DNA of 31,134 nt from Streptacidiphilus jeojiense (GTDB lineage Bacteria; Actinomycetota; Actinomycetes; Streptomycetales; Streptomycetaceae), in NCBI RefSeq assembly GCF_000719095.1, contig NZ_JOEH01000054.1, positions 1 through 31,134 on the forward strand, in the 5' to 3' direction. Shown here in pieces: positions 8,164-15,798 of the stretch. The stretch's first letter is position 1; every line of letters starts with the position of its first letter. Position numbers and translations under genes: made by a program. A model generated the notes under the pieces. The model was given only the letters and a program-made list of their open reading frames with translations, was not told the origin of the DNA and ran no database searches.

Positions 8164-9171
8164 TCAGTTTTGCTGGTTCTCGAATGGGTAGTCGTAGACG
8201 TCCCGGAGTCGTTCGTTGAAGAGAATGCCCGGGTTGGTTCGGTTCAGGAGTACGTCGTCGATTTCGGGTTGGCTGAACAGGACGACGGTTTTGGAGTTGA
8301 CTGCTCGGCGTACGACGCTGCGGGCCCCGTCGTCGTACCCGCTGTGGGAGATGAACAGGCCGATGGTCTGGGGCGTGGGTCGAGTTTTCCGGGGAATTCG
8401 CGCATCTTTCCGCCGGTCGTCGGGTCGGCGAACCAGCGGACTTCGCCATGGATGTGCAGGCCGTTGTAGAGGGCGGTGAAGTCGTTGTCCTCGCCCTGGA
8501 CGCGGGTCTTCTTGGGGTGCCATCCGTACAGGGCCAGGGCGTCGCGCCACAGGATCTCGAACTGCTGGCCGCGTGCCTGGGGCGGTGCCGCTCCAGTTCT
8601 GGAGGTCCTGGTATCGCTGGCGCAATGAGGCGTAGGACTGGTCTTCCTGCCAAGACTCCCGCAGGAGGGGCAGGAGCGCTTCGGCCTTGGCTCCGTCCCG
8701 GTTGCCTGCTCCGCTCCCATGGTGGTCGGCTTGGTCGGCCATGTGCCCGATCTCGGTCGACATGAAGTCGGTCCCGGGGATCCGTACGACGTGGATCTCC
8801 TGTTCGCGGGCTAGCCGCAGGTGTTCGCGGACATGTTCCAGGGCTTTGTTGTTGGGGCTCTGCATGGTCCAGGCCTGGCTGAAGCCCTCAGAGGGCCATG
8901 CGTGCTGCCACTGGGTCGCGGTGGTGTCCGGTACGTCGAGGAAGAACAGGAAGAAGTCGTACGGAGTCGTCAGCGCGGTCAAGGCGAGGCTGGTGCCCAG
9001 GGCGCGCCCGTGGAGGGGGAAGAGTTCCGATGCGCGGCCCATGCCTTCGACCTCGCGCAGGGTGTCGGCGTAGTGCTGTTCGACGGTGCGCTGGTAGGCG
9101 TTCGGGTAGGCCGTGGGGTAGGCGCGGAGCTTCTCTTCGGCCTCGGCATAGTGCATCGGCGCGTGGGGCAT
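8164..9171 (-). pseudogene. Restriction-endonuclease-like protein with two compensating frameshifts
   Basis: Residues 1-190 read as a normal protein (MPHAPMHYAEAEEKL, TPYDFFLFFLDVPDTT, HVREHLRLAREQEIHVVRIP). Between about 8582 and 8370 the conserved protein lies in another frame: ARGQQFEILWRDALALYGWH, then GEDNDFTALYNGLHIHGEVRW, then GGKMREFPGKLDPRP. The first frame then resumes with TIGLFISHSGYDDGARSV and ends FENQQN. The rebuilt centre resembles a PD-(D/E)xK / Mrr-type nuclease: RGxxFE helix, an ED-x-D position, E-V-R, and a C-terminal FISxSGYxxGA strand. The shifts map to G4 runs at 8579-8582 (one base too many) and 8370-8373 (one too few). In the shifted product about 70 residues including the active site are scrambled. 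It is the last gene of the sigma operon. Either an inactivated defence nuclease or two base-call errors. Confidence 0.65.
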
Positions 9172-9209
9172 GCGGTCGCCTTGTCTGTGGTCTCAGGGGT
9201 CGTTCGTCG

Positions 9210-9935
9210 TCAGCTTGGTGTGGTGTCGTCGGGGGGAAGGAGCCGGCTCAGGGCTCGTACGGCCCGCTGCTGGAGGGTTTTGATGGAGTCTTCGTTCTTG
9301 CCCATGATCCTGGCGGTTTCGGCGACTGACAGGCCCTGCAGGAAGCGCAGGGTGAGGCATTCCTGTTGTTGCGGGTTGAGCCGGTGCACGGCGTCCAGGA
9401 GCGCGGCGTTGGAGAGGGACTCCAGGACGGCGTCCTTGGGGCTGCGCTCGGTCTCGTTGGAGTCGAGCATCTCCCCGGTGGTGACCTCGAGGCGGAAGCG
9501 GCTGGACTTGAAGTGGTCGGCGACCAGGTTGCGGGCGATGGTGACCAGCCAGGCGCCGAAGTCCCGGCCCTGCCAGGTGAAGGTGCCGATCTCAGAACCG
9601 CCGCGCACGAGCGTGAGCAGGCGGGTCAGGCCCTCTGTCGATGGGGCTGGGCGCGAGTGATGAGCGTGGCTGGTCACGAGAAAGAGGTGGAACGGCGATG
9701 GCTGTACCGACGCTGCGTTGGCGGGAGCGCTGGGTTCGGGGAGTCGATCACGAAGGCGCGCGAGGCTGGTCTCTACATCGAAGGACTCGCCGATCAGCTG
9801 GTCGGCTTGGTCGACGGCGTTGCTGAGCAACGCCGACAGTTGCGGGTCGGCACCTTCCTGGTCGGCGCCAGCGTCCACACGGTCCACTGTGGTCGGTGCT
9901 GCATGCTCCCAGCTAGGGACGGGCGTATTAGGCAT
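9210..9935 (-). CDS. Chimeric sigma-like protein: BldN-type C-terminus without core-binding region
   Basis: From about residue 113 this 241-residue protein matches the BldN group of Streptomyces sigma factors: GTFTWQGRDFGAWLVTIARN, ADHFKSSRFRLEVTTGEMLD (region 2.3-2.4, -10 recognition), and region 4 with LNPQQQECLTLRFLQGLSV and AETARIMGKNEDSIKTLQ. The usual N-terminus with regions 2.1-2.2, which bind RNA polymerase core, is absent from all frames. Instead residues 1-100 read like a separate small helical protein (DPQLSALLSNAVDQADQLIG, ESFDVETSLARLRDRL) followed by a linker. The start overlaps the ECF sigma stop by 8 nt (9928-9935), implying coupled translation. It may be a non-functional fusion, or a DNA-binding modulator that cannot recruit polymerase by itself. 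Confidence 0.75.
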   Translation of the reverse strand: MPNTPVPSWEHAAPTTVDRVDAGADQEGADPQLSALLSNAVDQADQLIGESFDVETSLARLRDRLPEPSAPANAASVQPSPFHLFLVTSHAHHSRPAPSTEGLTRLLTLVRGGSEIGTFTWQGRDFGAWLVTIARNLVADHFKSSRFRLEVTTGEMLDSNETERSPKDAVLESLSNAALLDAVHRLNPQQQECLTLRFLQGLSVAETARIMGKNEDSIKTLQQRAVRALSRLLPPDDTTPS

Positions 9936-10446
9936 TGTCGTCCCTTTCCACCTGAAGGAGGGACCGGCGTGCCTGGTGGACCAGATTGCGCACCGTACTC
10001 ACCTCCACGTTCATGATCTCCGCTGTCTGCCGAGAGGTGAACCCTGCGAGAAAGCACAGGCCCAGTGCCTCTCGTTGTCGGGGTGGCAGCTCGGCCATCT
10101 GCTTTAGCGTGCCCTCGAATTTCTGTCGGATCACTACCAAGTCGTCGATCGATGGCTCGGCGGCCGATGGTTCGATTCCCTCGAGGGCGACGTCACGCCG
10201 CGCGCGAATGCACTCCTGTACTACGCGACGCAGTGCCGTTTTGCGCAACCACGCTGCCCAGTTGTCCACTCGGGCTCCCTCAGGGGCGAGGATCCGCTTC
10301 CATGCCTCTTCGAAGGCATGCTGCAGTCCGTCCCCCGCGAAGTCGAGGGAGACTGTCGCGGCAACAGCCAGGAGTCTGTGGGCATGGGTCCGGTACAGGC
10401 CCTCGAACACTTCGATCGCCGCTTGCCGCTCAGCTGGGCTGACCAT
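9928..10446 (-). CDS. ECF-type RNA polymerase sigma factor
   Basis: This 172-residue protein has the two-domain ECF layout. Region 2 spans about 10-85: VFEGLYRTHAHRLLAVAATV, HAFEEAWKRI, then WAAWLRKTALRRVVQECIRA. Region 4 spans about 115-168: LPPRQREALGLCFLAGFTSR, QTAEIMNVEVSTVRNLVHQA, the latter being the -35 recognition HTH. It is the first gene of an apparent minus-strand operon with the chimeric sigma-like protein (8-nt overlap) and the nuclease-like protein (38 nt further on). No typical anti-sigma factor with a membrane or zinc motif is adjacent; the partner directly downstream may take that role. The ATG at 10446 lacks a strong ribosome site. Confidence 0.85.
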   Translation of the reverse strand: MVSPAERQAAIEVFEGLYRTHAHRLLAVAATVSLDFAGDGLQHAFEEAWKRILAPEGARVDNWAAWLRKTALRRVVQECIRARRDVALEGIEPSAAEPSIDDLVVIRQKFEGTLKQMAELPPRQREALGLCFLAGFTSRQTAEIMNVEVSTVRNLVHQARRSLLQVERDDNA

Positions 10447-11277
10447 GCTCGCCGAGCGCCGTGGGATGGGAAGTGCAGTGTCCCAGGGAGGGCAGGACTA
10501 TCAGATCGAACTCGGTTGTCGCCTGTCCGAGCTTGTCCACAGACCGGTACCTGATGCGTCCCCCGGCCTTCAGCTCACGCACTGCGGATACCACCCCCGC
10601 TGCTCTGGTGCGCTCACGGTGGCTGTAGACCACCGAAGCCGCGCACAACGTGCAAAGGCCCGATGGTCCAGCGATCGCCGCCCAAAACCAGACTGACACG
10701 ATGGCACCTCTTACCTGGAGCGGATGGCTGTTCCGTCTCCCTAGAGCGATGAGGCGTCAAAAACATCTAGTTTCAGGCGACAGGCTCTGGTCCCGGCGCT
10801 GTGCATGGTGTTGTGCGTTGGAGCCGCGATCGAGTGAAGGCGCTGGCTCACCCCTGGTGGCAGGGCGTTACCTGCTTTGACGGCTCCACCGACTATTCCA
10901 CCGCGACCCCGATCTTGGCCATGTTGGACTGGCTCCAGCAGCGCCCGGGAGCGATGTGGTGACGGCTGGGACGCCGCGCATTGCAGACCCCGGACCAGGC
11001 CCTGAAGAATCCGGCCGACTGCGGCCGTGTTCCGAGCCCGGCAGGCCACCGAGGCGGAGCGCCCGGCGATGGACCGTCATAACGCGTGCTGTCGTGGTGG
11101 GCTGCGATCCGCGAGTGCCGCCACAGCTGCAGCGCCAGGTCGAAGCCCTCACCGATCAAGGTGGTCACGACGGTGGCCACCACCAGGGTGGGGTCGCGGT
11201 CTGCTGGTTGGTGTGCGACGGCAGCGTGAGCACGGAGGCAGCGGTTCCTGTCACCGGGCCCACCGATAATGCCTTGC
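10447..11277. other. Long intergenic stretch, 831 bp, with gene debris
   Basis: No complete gene is supported. It should contain the promoter of the ECF sigma operon at its left edge. A plus-strand open segment at 10771-10962 looks like the tail of a lost gene (listed separately). Minus-strand frames around 10890-11310 include a plausible helical piece (VTTLIGEGFDLALQLWRHSR) without start or context. The remainder looks like unconstrained high-GC sequence. Confidence 0.4.
10771..10962 (+). pseudogene. C-terminal fragment of an unrecognised gene
   Basis: The frame opens after TAG at 10768 and reads GPGAVHGVVRWSRDRVKALA, then HPWWQGVTCFDGSTDY, then STATPILAMLDWLQQRPG, ending AMW and TGA at 10960-10962. 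The aromatic-rich HPWWQGVTCFDG stretch and amphipathic LAMLDWL helix look like real protein, but there is no start codon with a ribosome site. I cannot assign a family. Probably the 3' end of a gene removed by rearrangement. Confidence 0.35.
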
Positions 11278-11982
11278 ATGGCAGCTACTTCTCCGGTCAC
11301 CCGCATGATCACTGCGGCAGCACGTGAGGCACTTGGTCCGCTTGGCGTGGCTCAGCAGGGTCGGTCACGGGTCTGGATCGACGACCATGGGTGGTGGCTG
11401 GGAGTCGTCGAGTTCACGCCGCTGCGTCTGGCTGGCAGTTCCATGCATGTCGGAGCCATGTGGCTGTGGCACGACGTTGACCACTTCGCCTTCCACGTCG
11501 ACGGCGACCGGGCAGGCCAGGAGTCATTTCGAGACGAGGTCCAGTTCGCTCCGCGCGCTGCCGACCTCGCGAGGCGGGCAGCTCTCGATGTGACCGGGTT
11601 CAGGGAGAGGTTCCCCAGCCTTCCAGCCGTGGCGAGCTTTCTGACGAGCAGGCCGCTGCGGCGAGGCTTCCTCTGGGACGGTTTGGACGCCGGCATCGCG
11701 GCGGCCCTGGTCGGTGAACCCGTGGCAGCCCGTGCAAGCCTTGACCGTGTCCTCGCCGAGGAGGCTCTGGCCCCGTGGATGGTGGGGGCCCAGGACACTG
11801 CACGGTTCCTTCACGACCTGGCCGACGACTCGAACGCGGTGGGGATATGGGCAGCCGAGGCGGTCCGGTCCTGCCGGGCCAACCTCAAGCTCGCCCCCGC
11901 CGCCCTCCCTTTTGGAGATGAATCGGACAGCCATGAGGCCGGACCGTCAGTGGCGTGGGTCAGCGATCACGAACACGGGTGA
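11278..11982 (+). CDS. DUF4304-like conserved unknown protein
   Basis: This 234-residue cytoplasmic protein has an N-terminal part with RSRVWIDDHGWWLGVVEFTP, then MHVGAMWLWHDVDHFAFHVD. This pattern of a charged helix, a D-H-G-W-W strand and a W-L-W strand resembles the DUF4304 family. The second half (about 105-205) is helical: FRERFPSLPAVASFL, AALVGEPVAARASLDRVLAE, TARFLHDLADDSNAVGIWAA. The role of DUF4304 proteins is unknown; they occur near polymorphic-toxin and immunity loci. Possible starts are ATGs at 11269, 11278 and 11305; none has a good ribosome site, so the start is uncertain. It sits just before a transposon and may have lost its original neighbours. Confidence 0.7.
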   Translation: MAATSPVTRMITAAAREALGPLGVAQQGRSRVWIDDHGWWLGVVEFTPLRLAGSSMHVGAMWLWHDVDHFAFHVDGDRAGQESFRDEVQFAPRAADLARRAALDVTGFRERFPSLPAVASFLTSRPLRRGFLWDGLDAGIAAALVGEPVAARASLDRVLAEEALAPWMVGAQDTARFLHDLADDSNAVGIWAAEAVRSCRANLKLAPAALPFGDESDSHEAGPSVAWVSDHEHG

Positions 11983-12039
11983 CGTGGGGTTTCAGCCTCC
12001 CGGGCAGGCTCGGCGCGTTGGGGTTTAAGTGCTGCGGAG

Positions 12040-12629
12040 GTGCCCGTGTTGGTCGTGGAGGCGGAAGCAGATCGTCTGGAGGAGCGACTGGCTGCGGGGC
12101 GGATGAGATGTCCGAACTGCGGTGATCGCCTCAACCGATGGGGTTACGCCCGGCCGCGCACGATTCGAAGTGGTCACGGGAAGCGGAGCGTTTTCGACCT
12201 CGACGGGCCCGCTGCACGGGCTGCGGGTCCACACACGTGCTCCTGCCGGAAGTGCTCTGGCCTCGCCGCATGGACACGGCCGAAGTGATCGGCGTCGGGC
12301 TGGAGATAGCGGCCGCGGGGATGGGGCACCGCTGGATCGCTGTCCGGCTGGGCCGGGCGGAGGACACGGTTCGGGGTTGGGTGCGCCGGTTCCGCCGCGG
12401 CTCGGAGGAAGTCCGTCGCTTCTTCACCGTCGCGCTGGTCGCGCTCGCGCAGGACCCGGTGATGCCGGAGCCGGCGGGGTCCCCGTTGGCCGATGCCGTC
12501 GCGGCGGTCGATGCGGCGCATCGGGCTGCTGCGGAGAGGTGGCCGCGGATGCTCACGGTGTCGCGGTGGGCCTTCGCCGGCAGGGCGATAAGGGGCCGGG
12601 TCCTGACCTGCACTGCTGCACCTAAATGA
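12040..12629 (+). pseudogene. DUF6431-like zinc-ribbon/HTH protein, frameshifted
   Basis: A GTG start leads to VLVVEAEADRLEERLAAGRM, then RCPNCGDRLNRWGYARPRT, the first CxxC of a zinc ribbon. Around 12183-12188 the frame must move by one missing base into RFRPRRARCTGCGSTHVLLP, the second CxxC, followed by MDTAEVIGVGLEIAAAGMGH and the HTH segment RWIAVRLGRAEDTVRGWVRR. The rebuilt protein would be about 196 residues, normal for this family, which accompanies Mu-like transposases and probably binds element DNA. As written, neither half contains the complete zinc ribbon. A second start in the downstream frame exists at 12138 but lacks the first CxxC. Confidence 0.65.
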
Positions 12630-12683
12630 TCAACACGGGCTGCCTCTGGGCGGTGCAGTCCGGGGCCGGGAGTCTTGATCATG
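12626..12683. repeat. Inverted repeat between transposon genes
   Basis: ATGATCAA at 12626-12633 and TTGATCAT at 12676-12683 form an 8-bp inverted repeat separated by 42 nt, just ahead of the transposase. It could be a binding site for one of the element's DNA-binding proteins or an internal end-like sequence. Only 8 bp match, so chance is possible. Confidence 0.3.
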
Positions 12684-12732
12684 CCCGTCCTGATTGGGCG
12701 GACGCTGGTCGAGATGCGAGGAGAGTCCGCGC

Positions 12733-14086
12733 ATGGCATCGAGCGAGGAAGAGGACCGCCGCCGGGCCGAGAGGGCAAGGCCGGTGGGTCTGTTCCGCTA
12801 TTCCCTGATCCAGGACCTGTTGGACCAGGACCTGACCACCCGTGAGCGCGGGCGCCTGGCGCGCGAACTGGCGTCACGCGAGCACACCGATCCGTTCGGG
12901 CAACAGATCACCGTGGCCCGGGGCACCCTGGACTGGTGGACCCGGCACTACCGCGCTGCGGGTTCGCAGCCTTGGTCCCCGAGCCGCGCAAGGCCGTCCC
13001 GCGGACGCCGCCGGAGGTGCTGGAACTGGCCACGGCGCTGAAGCGGGAGAACCCCGCGCGGACGGCGGCGCAGATCCAGCGGATCCTGCGCACCACGCAG
13101 GGCTGGTCCCCGACCGAGCGCACGCTGCAGCGGCACTTCGCGGGCGCCGGCCTGTCCGCCAGTCCCGGCCAGGCGAGCGTCTTCGGGCGGTTCGAGGCCG
13201 CGCGCGGCAACGAGCTGTGGACCGGGACGCGCTGCACGGGCCCAGGATCGGCGGCCGCAAGACCTACCTGTTCGCGTTCATCGACGACCACTCGCGGGCG
13301 ATCGTGGGGCATCGGTTCGGCTTCGCCGAGGACACTGTGCGCCTGGCCGCCGCGCTCCGCCCGGCGCTGTCGGCCCGCGGGGTCCCGGAGCCGATCTACG
13401 TCGACAACGGGTCCGCTTTCGTGGACACCTGGCTGCTGCGGGCCTGCGCGTCCCTGGCGATCCGGTTGACCCACTCCAAGCCCGGACGCCCGCAGGGCCG
13501 GGGCAAGATCGAACGGTTCTTCCGCACCGTCCGCGACCAGTTCCTGGTCGAGCTCGACGACGAGCGGGTGGGACGGATCGAGCACCTGACCGAGCTGAAC
13601 AGGCTCTTCACCGCCTGGGTGGAGACGGTCTACCACCGCACGGTGCACTCGGAGACCGGGCAGCCTCCGATCGAGCGCTGGCTCGGTTCGATTCCCAGGC
13701 CGCTGCCGCTGCCCAGCCCCGCTGATCTTCGGGAGGCGTTTCTGTGGTCGGAGTTCCGCACGGTGACCAAGACGGCGACGGTCTCGCTGCACGGCAACAG
13801 CTACGAAGTGGACCCGATGCTGACCGGGACCAGGGTGGAGCTGGTCTTCGACCCGTTCGACCTGACCCGGATCGAGGTGCGGGCGGCGGGCCGGGCGGCC
13901 GGGTCGGCGGTCCCGCACCGGCTGGGCCGGCACACCCACCCGAAGGCCACCCCGGAGATCCCGGCCCCGCCGGCCCCGCAGACCGGGATCGACTACCTGA
14001 AGGTCCTGGACCAGACCCACAACGCAAACACCGCGCAGGGCATCAACTACTCGTCCCTGATGGACGACGGGCGGGGGCAGGAATGA
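12733..14086 (+). pseudogene. Mu/TniA-like DDE transposase with two frameshifts
   Basis: The ATG at 12733 has a GAGGAGAG ribosome site 8-9 nt upstream. The reading path uses three frames. First comes MASSEEEDRRRAERA to WWTRHYRA. After a missing base near 12955-12960 it continues GFAALVPEPRKAVPRTPPEV, the HTH segment ARTAAQIQRILRTTQGWSPT and FEAARGNELWTG. After a missing G in the run at 13224-13226 it reads DALHGPRIGGRKTYLFAFID, DDHSRAIVGHRFGF, YVDNGSAFVDTWLLRACA (second catalytic Asp) and GRGKIERFFRTVRDQF (catalytic Glu). The C-terminal SYEVDPMLTGTRVELVFDPF is the Mu-transposase C-terminal barrel. The repaired protein would have about 451 residues, normal for the family. The single-base losses suggest recent decay or base-call error. 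Confidence 0.75.
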
Positions 14087-14908
14087 TCGACCGGGTCCAG
14101 GGCTACTACGGCTTCACCCGCATCCCCTTCGGCCGCAACCTCGCCCCCTCGATGCTGCACCAGCACCACTCACACCGCGAGGCAGCCGCCCGCATCGCGT
14201 GGTGCATCAACAACCGGGCCATCGGCGTGCTCACCGGCGAGGTCGGCTCCGGCAAGACCGTCGCCCTCAAAGGCGCCGTCGCCTCCCTGGACCCGGCCCG
14301 CTTCACGGTGATCTACCAGCCCAACCCGGAGGTCGGCATGCGCGGCCTCTACAACCGCATCGTCACCAGCCTGGGCGACACCCCGAAATTCCACCTCGCC
14401 GCCCTCGCCGCCCTCGCCGCCCAGGCCTCCGCAGCCCTGGCCGCCGAAGTCGACGAACGCGGCCGCGCCCCCCGCCGTCGTCATCGACGAGTCGCACCTG
14501 CTCGACCACGGCGAGCTCGACGCCATCCGCATGCTCACCAACTACGACATGGACTCCACCACCCCGTTCGCGGTGGTGCTGATCGGCCAGCCCACCCTGC
14601 GCAAGCGCATGAAGCACGGCGTCCTGGCCGCACTCGACCAGCGCATCGCGATCAGCTACCAGATGCCCACCATGGACCGGGAGGAGACCGCCAGCTACAT
14701 CAAGCACCACCTCACCATCGCCGGCCGCCAGGACACCCTGTTCTCCGACGACGCCGTCGAATTGATCCACCTCACCAGCCGCGGCCTGCCCCGCTCGGTC
14801 AACAACATCGCCTGGCAGTCCCTGATCGCCGCCTTCACCCAGGACAAGGGCATCGTCGACGAGTCCTCCACCCGCCTGGCCATCACCGAGACCCACGCCA
14901 CCGAATGA
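14083..14908 (+). pseudogene. AAA ATPase of the transposon (ExeA/TniB-like), frameshifted
   Basis: It starts at an ATG overlapping the transposase TGA (14083-14086). The N-terminal part has YYGFTRIPFGRNLAPSMLHQ, typical of ExeA-like ATPases, and the Walker A motif GEVGSGKT. In the run of six C at 14468-14473 one base too many shifts the frame. The rest, PAVVIDESHLLDHGELD (Walker B, VVIDES), RMLTNYDMDSTTPFAVVLIG, DQRIAISYQMP and RGLPRSVNNIAWQSLIAA, lies in another frame. Such ATPases bind target DNA and recruit or activate the DDE transposase. The repaired protein would be about 275 residues. Confidence 0.75.
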
Positions 14909-14912
14909 CCAC

Positions 14913-14947
14913 GGGCCGCTGCCGGGCTCTTCCGTCCGCAGCGGCCC
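14913..14947 (+). terminator. Terminator after the transposon ATPase
   Basis: GGGCCGCTGC (14913-14922) and GCAGCGGCCC (14938-14947) are perfect reverse complements around a 15-nt loop, beginning 4 nt after the ATPase stop codon. There is no U tract, common in high-GC actinomycetes. Confidence 0.65.
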
Positions 14948-15003
14948 TCGGCACCCCAAAAGCAGTGGACACTCCATCGCCGCAGGTGACAGGCTCGCGC
15001 TCC

Positions 15004-15504
15004 ATGGAGCTACGGGACGTCCTGACGGAACGCGTCCGATTGGGACAGCTGGGGCCGGTCGCGAACGGCGCGGCCTGGGCCACGGTCACCCAAGCGCTCG
15101 GCGAACCCTTCGAAGTGGCGATCGGGAAACGCCGGTCATGGCCACGTCTGTTCGCCTACGGCGACCTTGAGATCAGCGTCTGCAGCTGCAAGAAGATCAT
15201 CATGGTCTGCCTCCAGACCTGGCGTGACGTCGTCGACCTCCCTGTCGGCTTGGTCGGCAGGGAGACGTTCCCTGGCCAACCCACGTACGCCGAAGTGACC
15301 GAAGCCCTCGACCGAGCCGGTTGCGTCTGGCAGCTCTACGAACCCTTGACCTTCGACACCCAGTGCTCGATCCAGGTCCCGTCCACCGGCGTCAACTTCA
15401 CCTTCGAGATCCCGGAAGGGGAAGATCCCCTCCTCAACATCGTCGGCCTCGCGCCCCGCCATCACGACTGCCCAGCGTTCAGTCGGACCCAAGCGACACC
15501 GTGA
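15004..15504 (+). CDS. Conserved unknown protein, immunity-protein-like context
   Basis: This 166-residue cytoplasmic protein begins MELRDVLTERVRLGQLGPVA. It has a beta-rich middle (GKRRSWPRLFAYGDLEISVC, IIMVCLQTWRDVVDLPVGLV) and a C-terminal half with FTFEIPEGEDPLLNIVGLAP. No catalytic motif is visible. I recall similar proteins in Streptomyces near toxin/immunity-type clusters but cannot name a family. The ATG at 15004 is the first in-frame ATG after the transposon terminator; no strong ribosome site is seen. The gene is isolated and closed by a strong hairpin 26 nt beyond its stop. Confidence 0.7.
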   Translation: MELRDVLTERVRLGQLGPVANGAAWATVTQALGEPFEVAIGKRRSWPRLFAYGDLEISVCSCKKIIMVCLQTWRDVVDLPVGLVGRETFPGQPTYAEVTEALDRAGCVWQLYEPLTFDTQCSIQVPSTGVNFTFEIPEGEDPLLNIVGLAPRHHDCPAFSRTQATP

Positions 15505-15529
15505 GCATGAGACCGACGCTGTGTTCACC

Positions 15530-15563
15530 AAGACCCCGGCGGCCTGACGGCCGCCGGGGTCTT
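15530..15563 (+). terminator. Strong intrinsic terminator, 15-bp perfect stem
   Basis: Positions 15530-15544 (AAGACCCCGGCGGCC) and 15549-15563 pair perfectly around a TGAC loop and begin 26 nt after the unknown-protein stop. On the plus strand the stem is followed by CTCACC; on the minus strand by TGGTGAA. Confidence 0.85.
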
Positions 15564-15672
15564 CTCACCCAGCTTCATCGACAACGACCACGTCGCCGTC
15601 CTGCACACCTTCAACGTCGCGCAACACCTGGCCGCCCGCCGCCGCGCCGAAGTCCCGCCGCCAGCACATTGA
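15562..15672 (+). pseudogene. Possible 3' gene fragment
   Basis: Directly after the terminator one frame reads FSPSFIDNDHVAVLHTFNVA, then QHLAARRRAEVPPPAH and TGA (15670-15672). It looks like the end of a protein, but there is no start and no family I recognise. It could equally be chance. The rest, up to the sigma factor stop at 15799, shows nothing supported. Confidence 0.2.
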
Positions 15673-15798
15673 TGCAGATCTGGGTACTTGTGCAGTGCTC
15701 GCAGGACTGCTGGACAGCGAGCAACTCCTGGTCGTATGGAACAGGGGAAGGGGAGCGGTGTGCGAACCTAGCCCCTCTCGCCGACATCGGCCAGATCG

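Larger units (their letters stand above)
12040..14947 (+). mobile_element. Mu/TniA-type transposon with zinc-ribbon, transposase and ATPase genes
   Basis: Three plus-strand genes follow each other: a zinc-ribbon/HTH protein (DUF6431-like), a DDE transposase of the rve / Mu C-terminal type, and an ExeA/TniB-like AAA ATPase that overlaps the transposase by ATGA at 14083-14086. This gene order recurs in Streptomyces transposons as I recall them. A strong hairpin follows the ATPase. I could not find convincing terminal inverted repeats or a target duplication, so the limits are those of the genes. All three genes carry single-base frameshifts (one, two and one). Confidence 0.75.

Noticed and set aside
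12183..12188. Programmed frameshifting in the transposon genes
   Set aside because: The four shift sites have different contexts and directions and lie inside conserved domains. No slippery heptamer with a downstream structure is evident.
12908..14020. Long minus-strand open frame across the transposase
   Set aside because: It is antisense to the conserved DDE transposase, has no motif of its own and has shadow-type composition.
12018..14959. TTGGGGT (12018-12024) and ACCCCAA (14953-14959), with GCTGCGGA/TCCGCAGC nearby, as transposon ends
   Set aside because: The matches are 7-8 bp with different spacing on the two sides (6 versus 10 nt), and part of the right copy lies inside the terminator stem. 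Too weak to define the element's limits.
13744..15504. One 586-residue open frame spanning transposase end, ATPase and unknown protein
   Set aside because: It joins unrelated genes only because of the ATPase frameshift. The ATPase C-terminus lies in another frame, and the last 166 residues form an independent gene starting at 15004.
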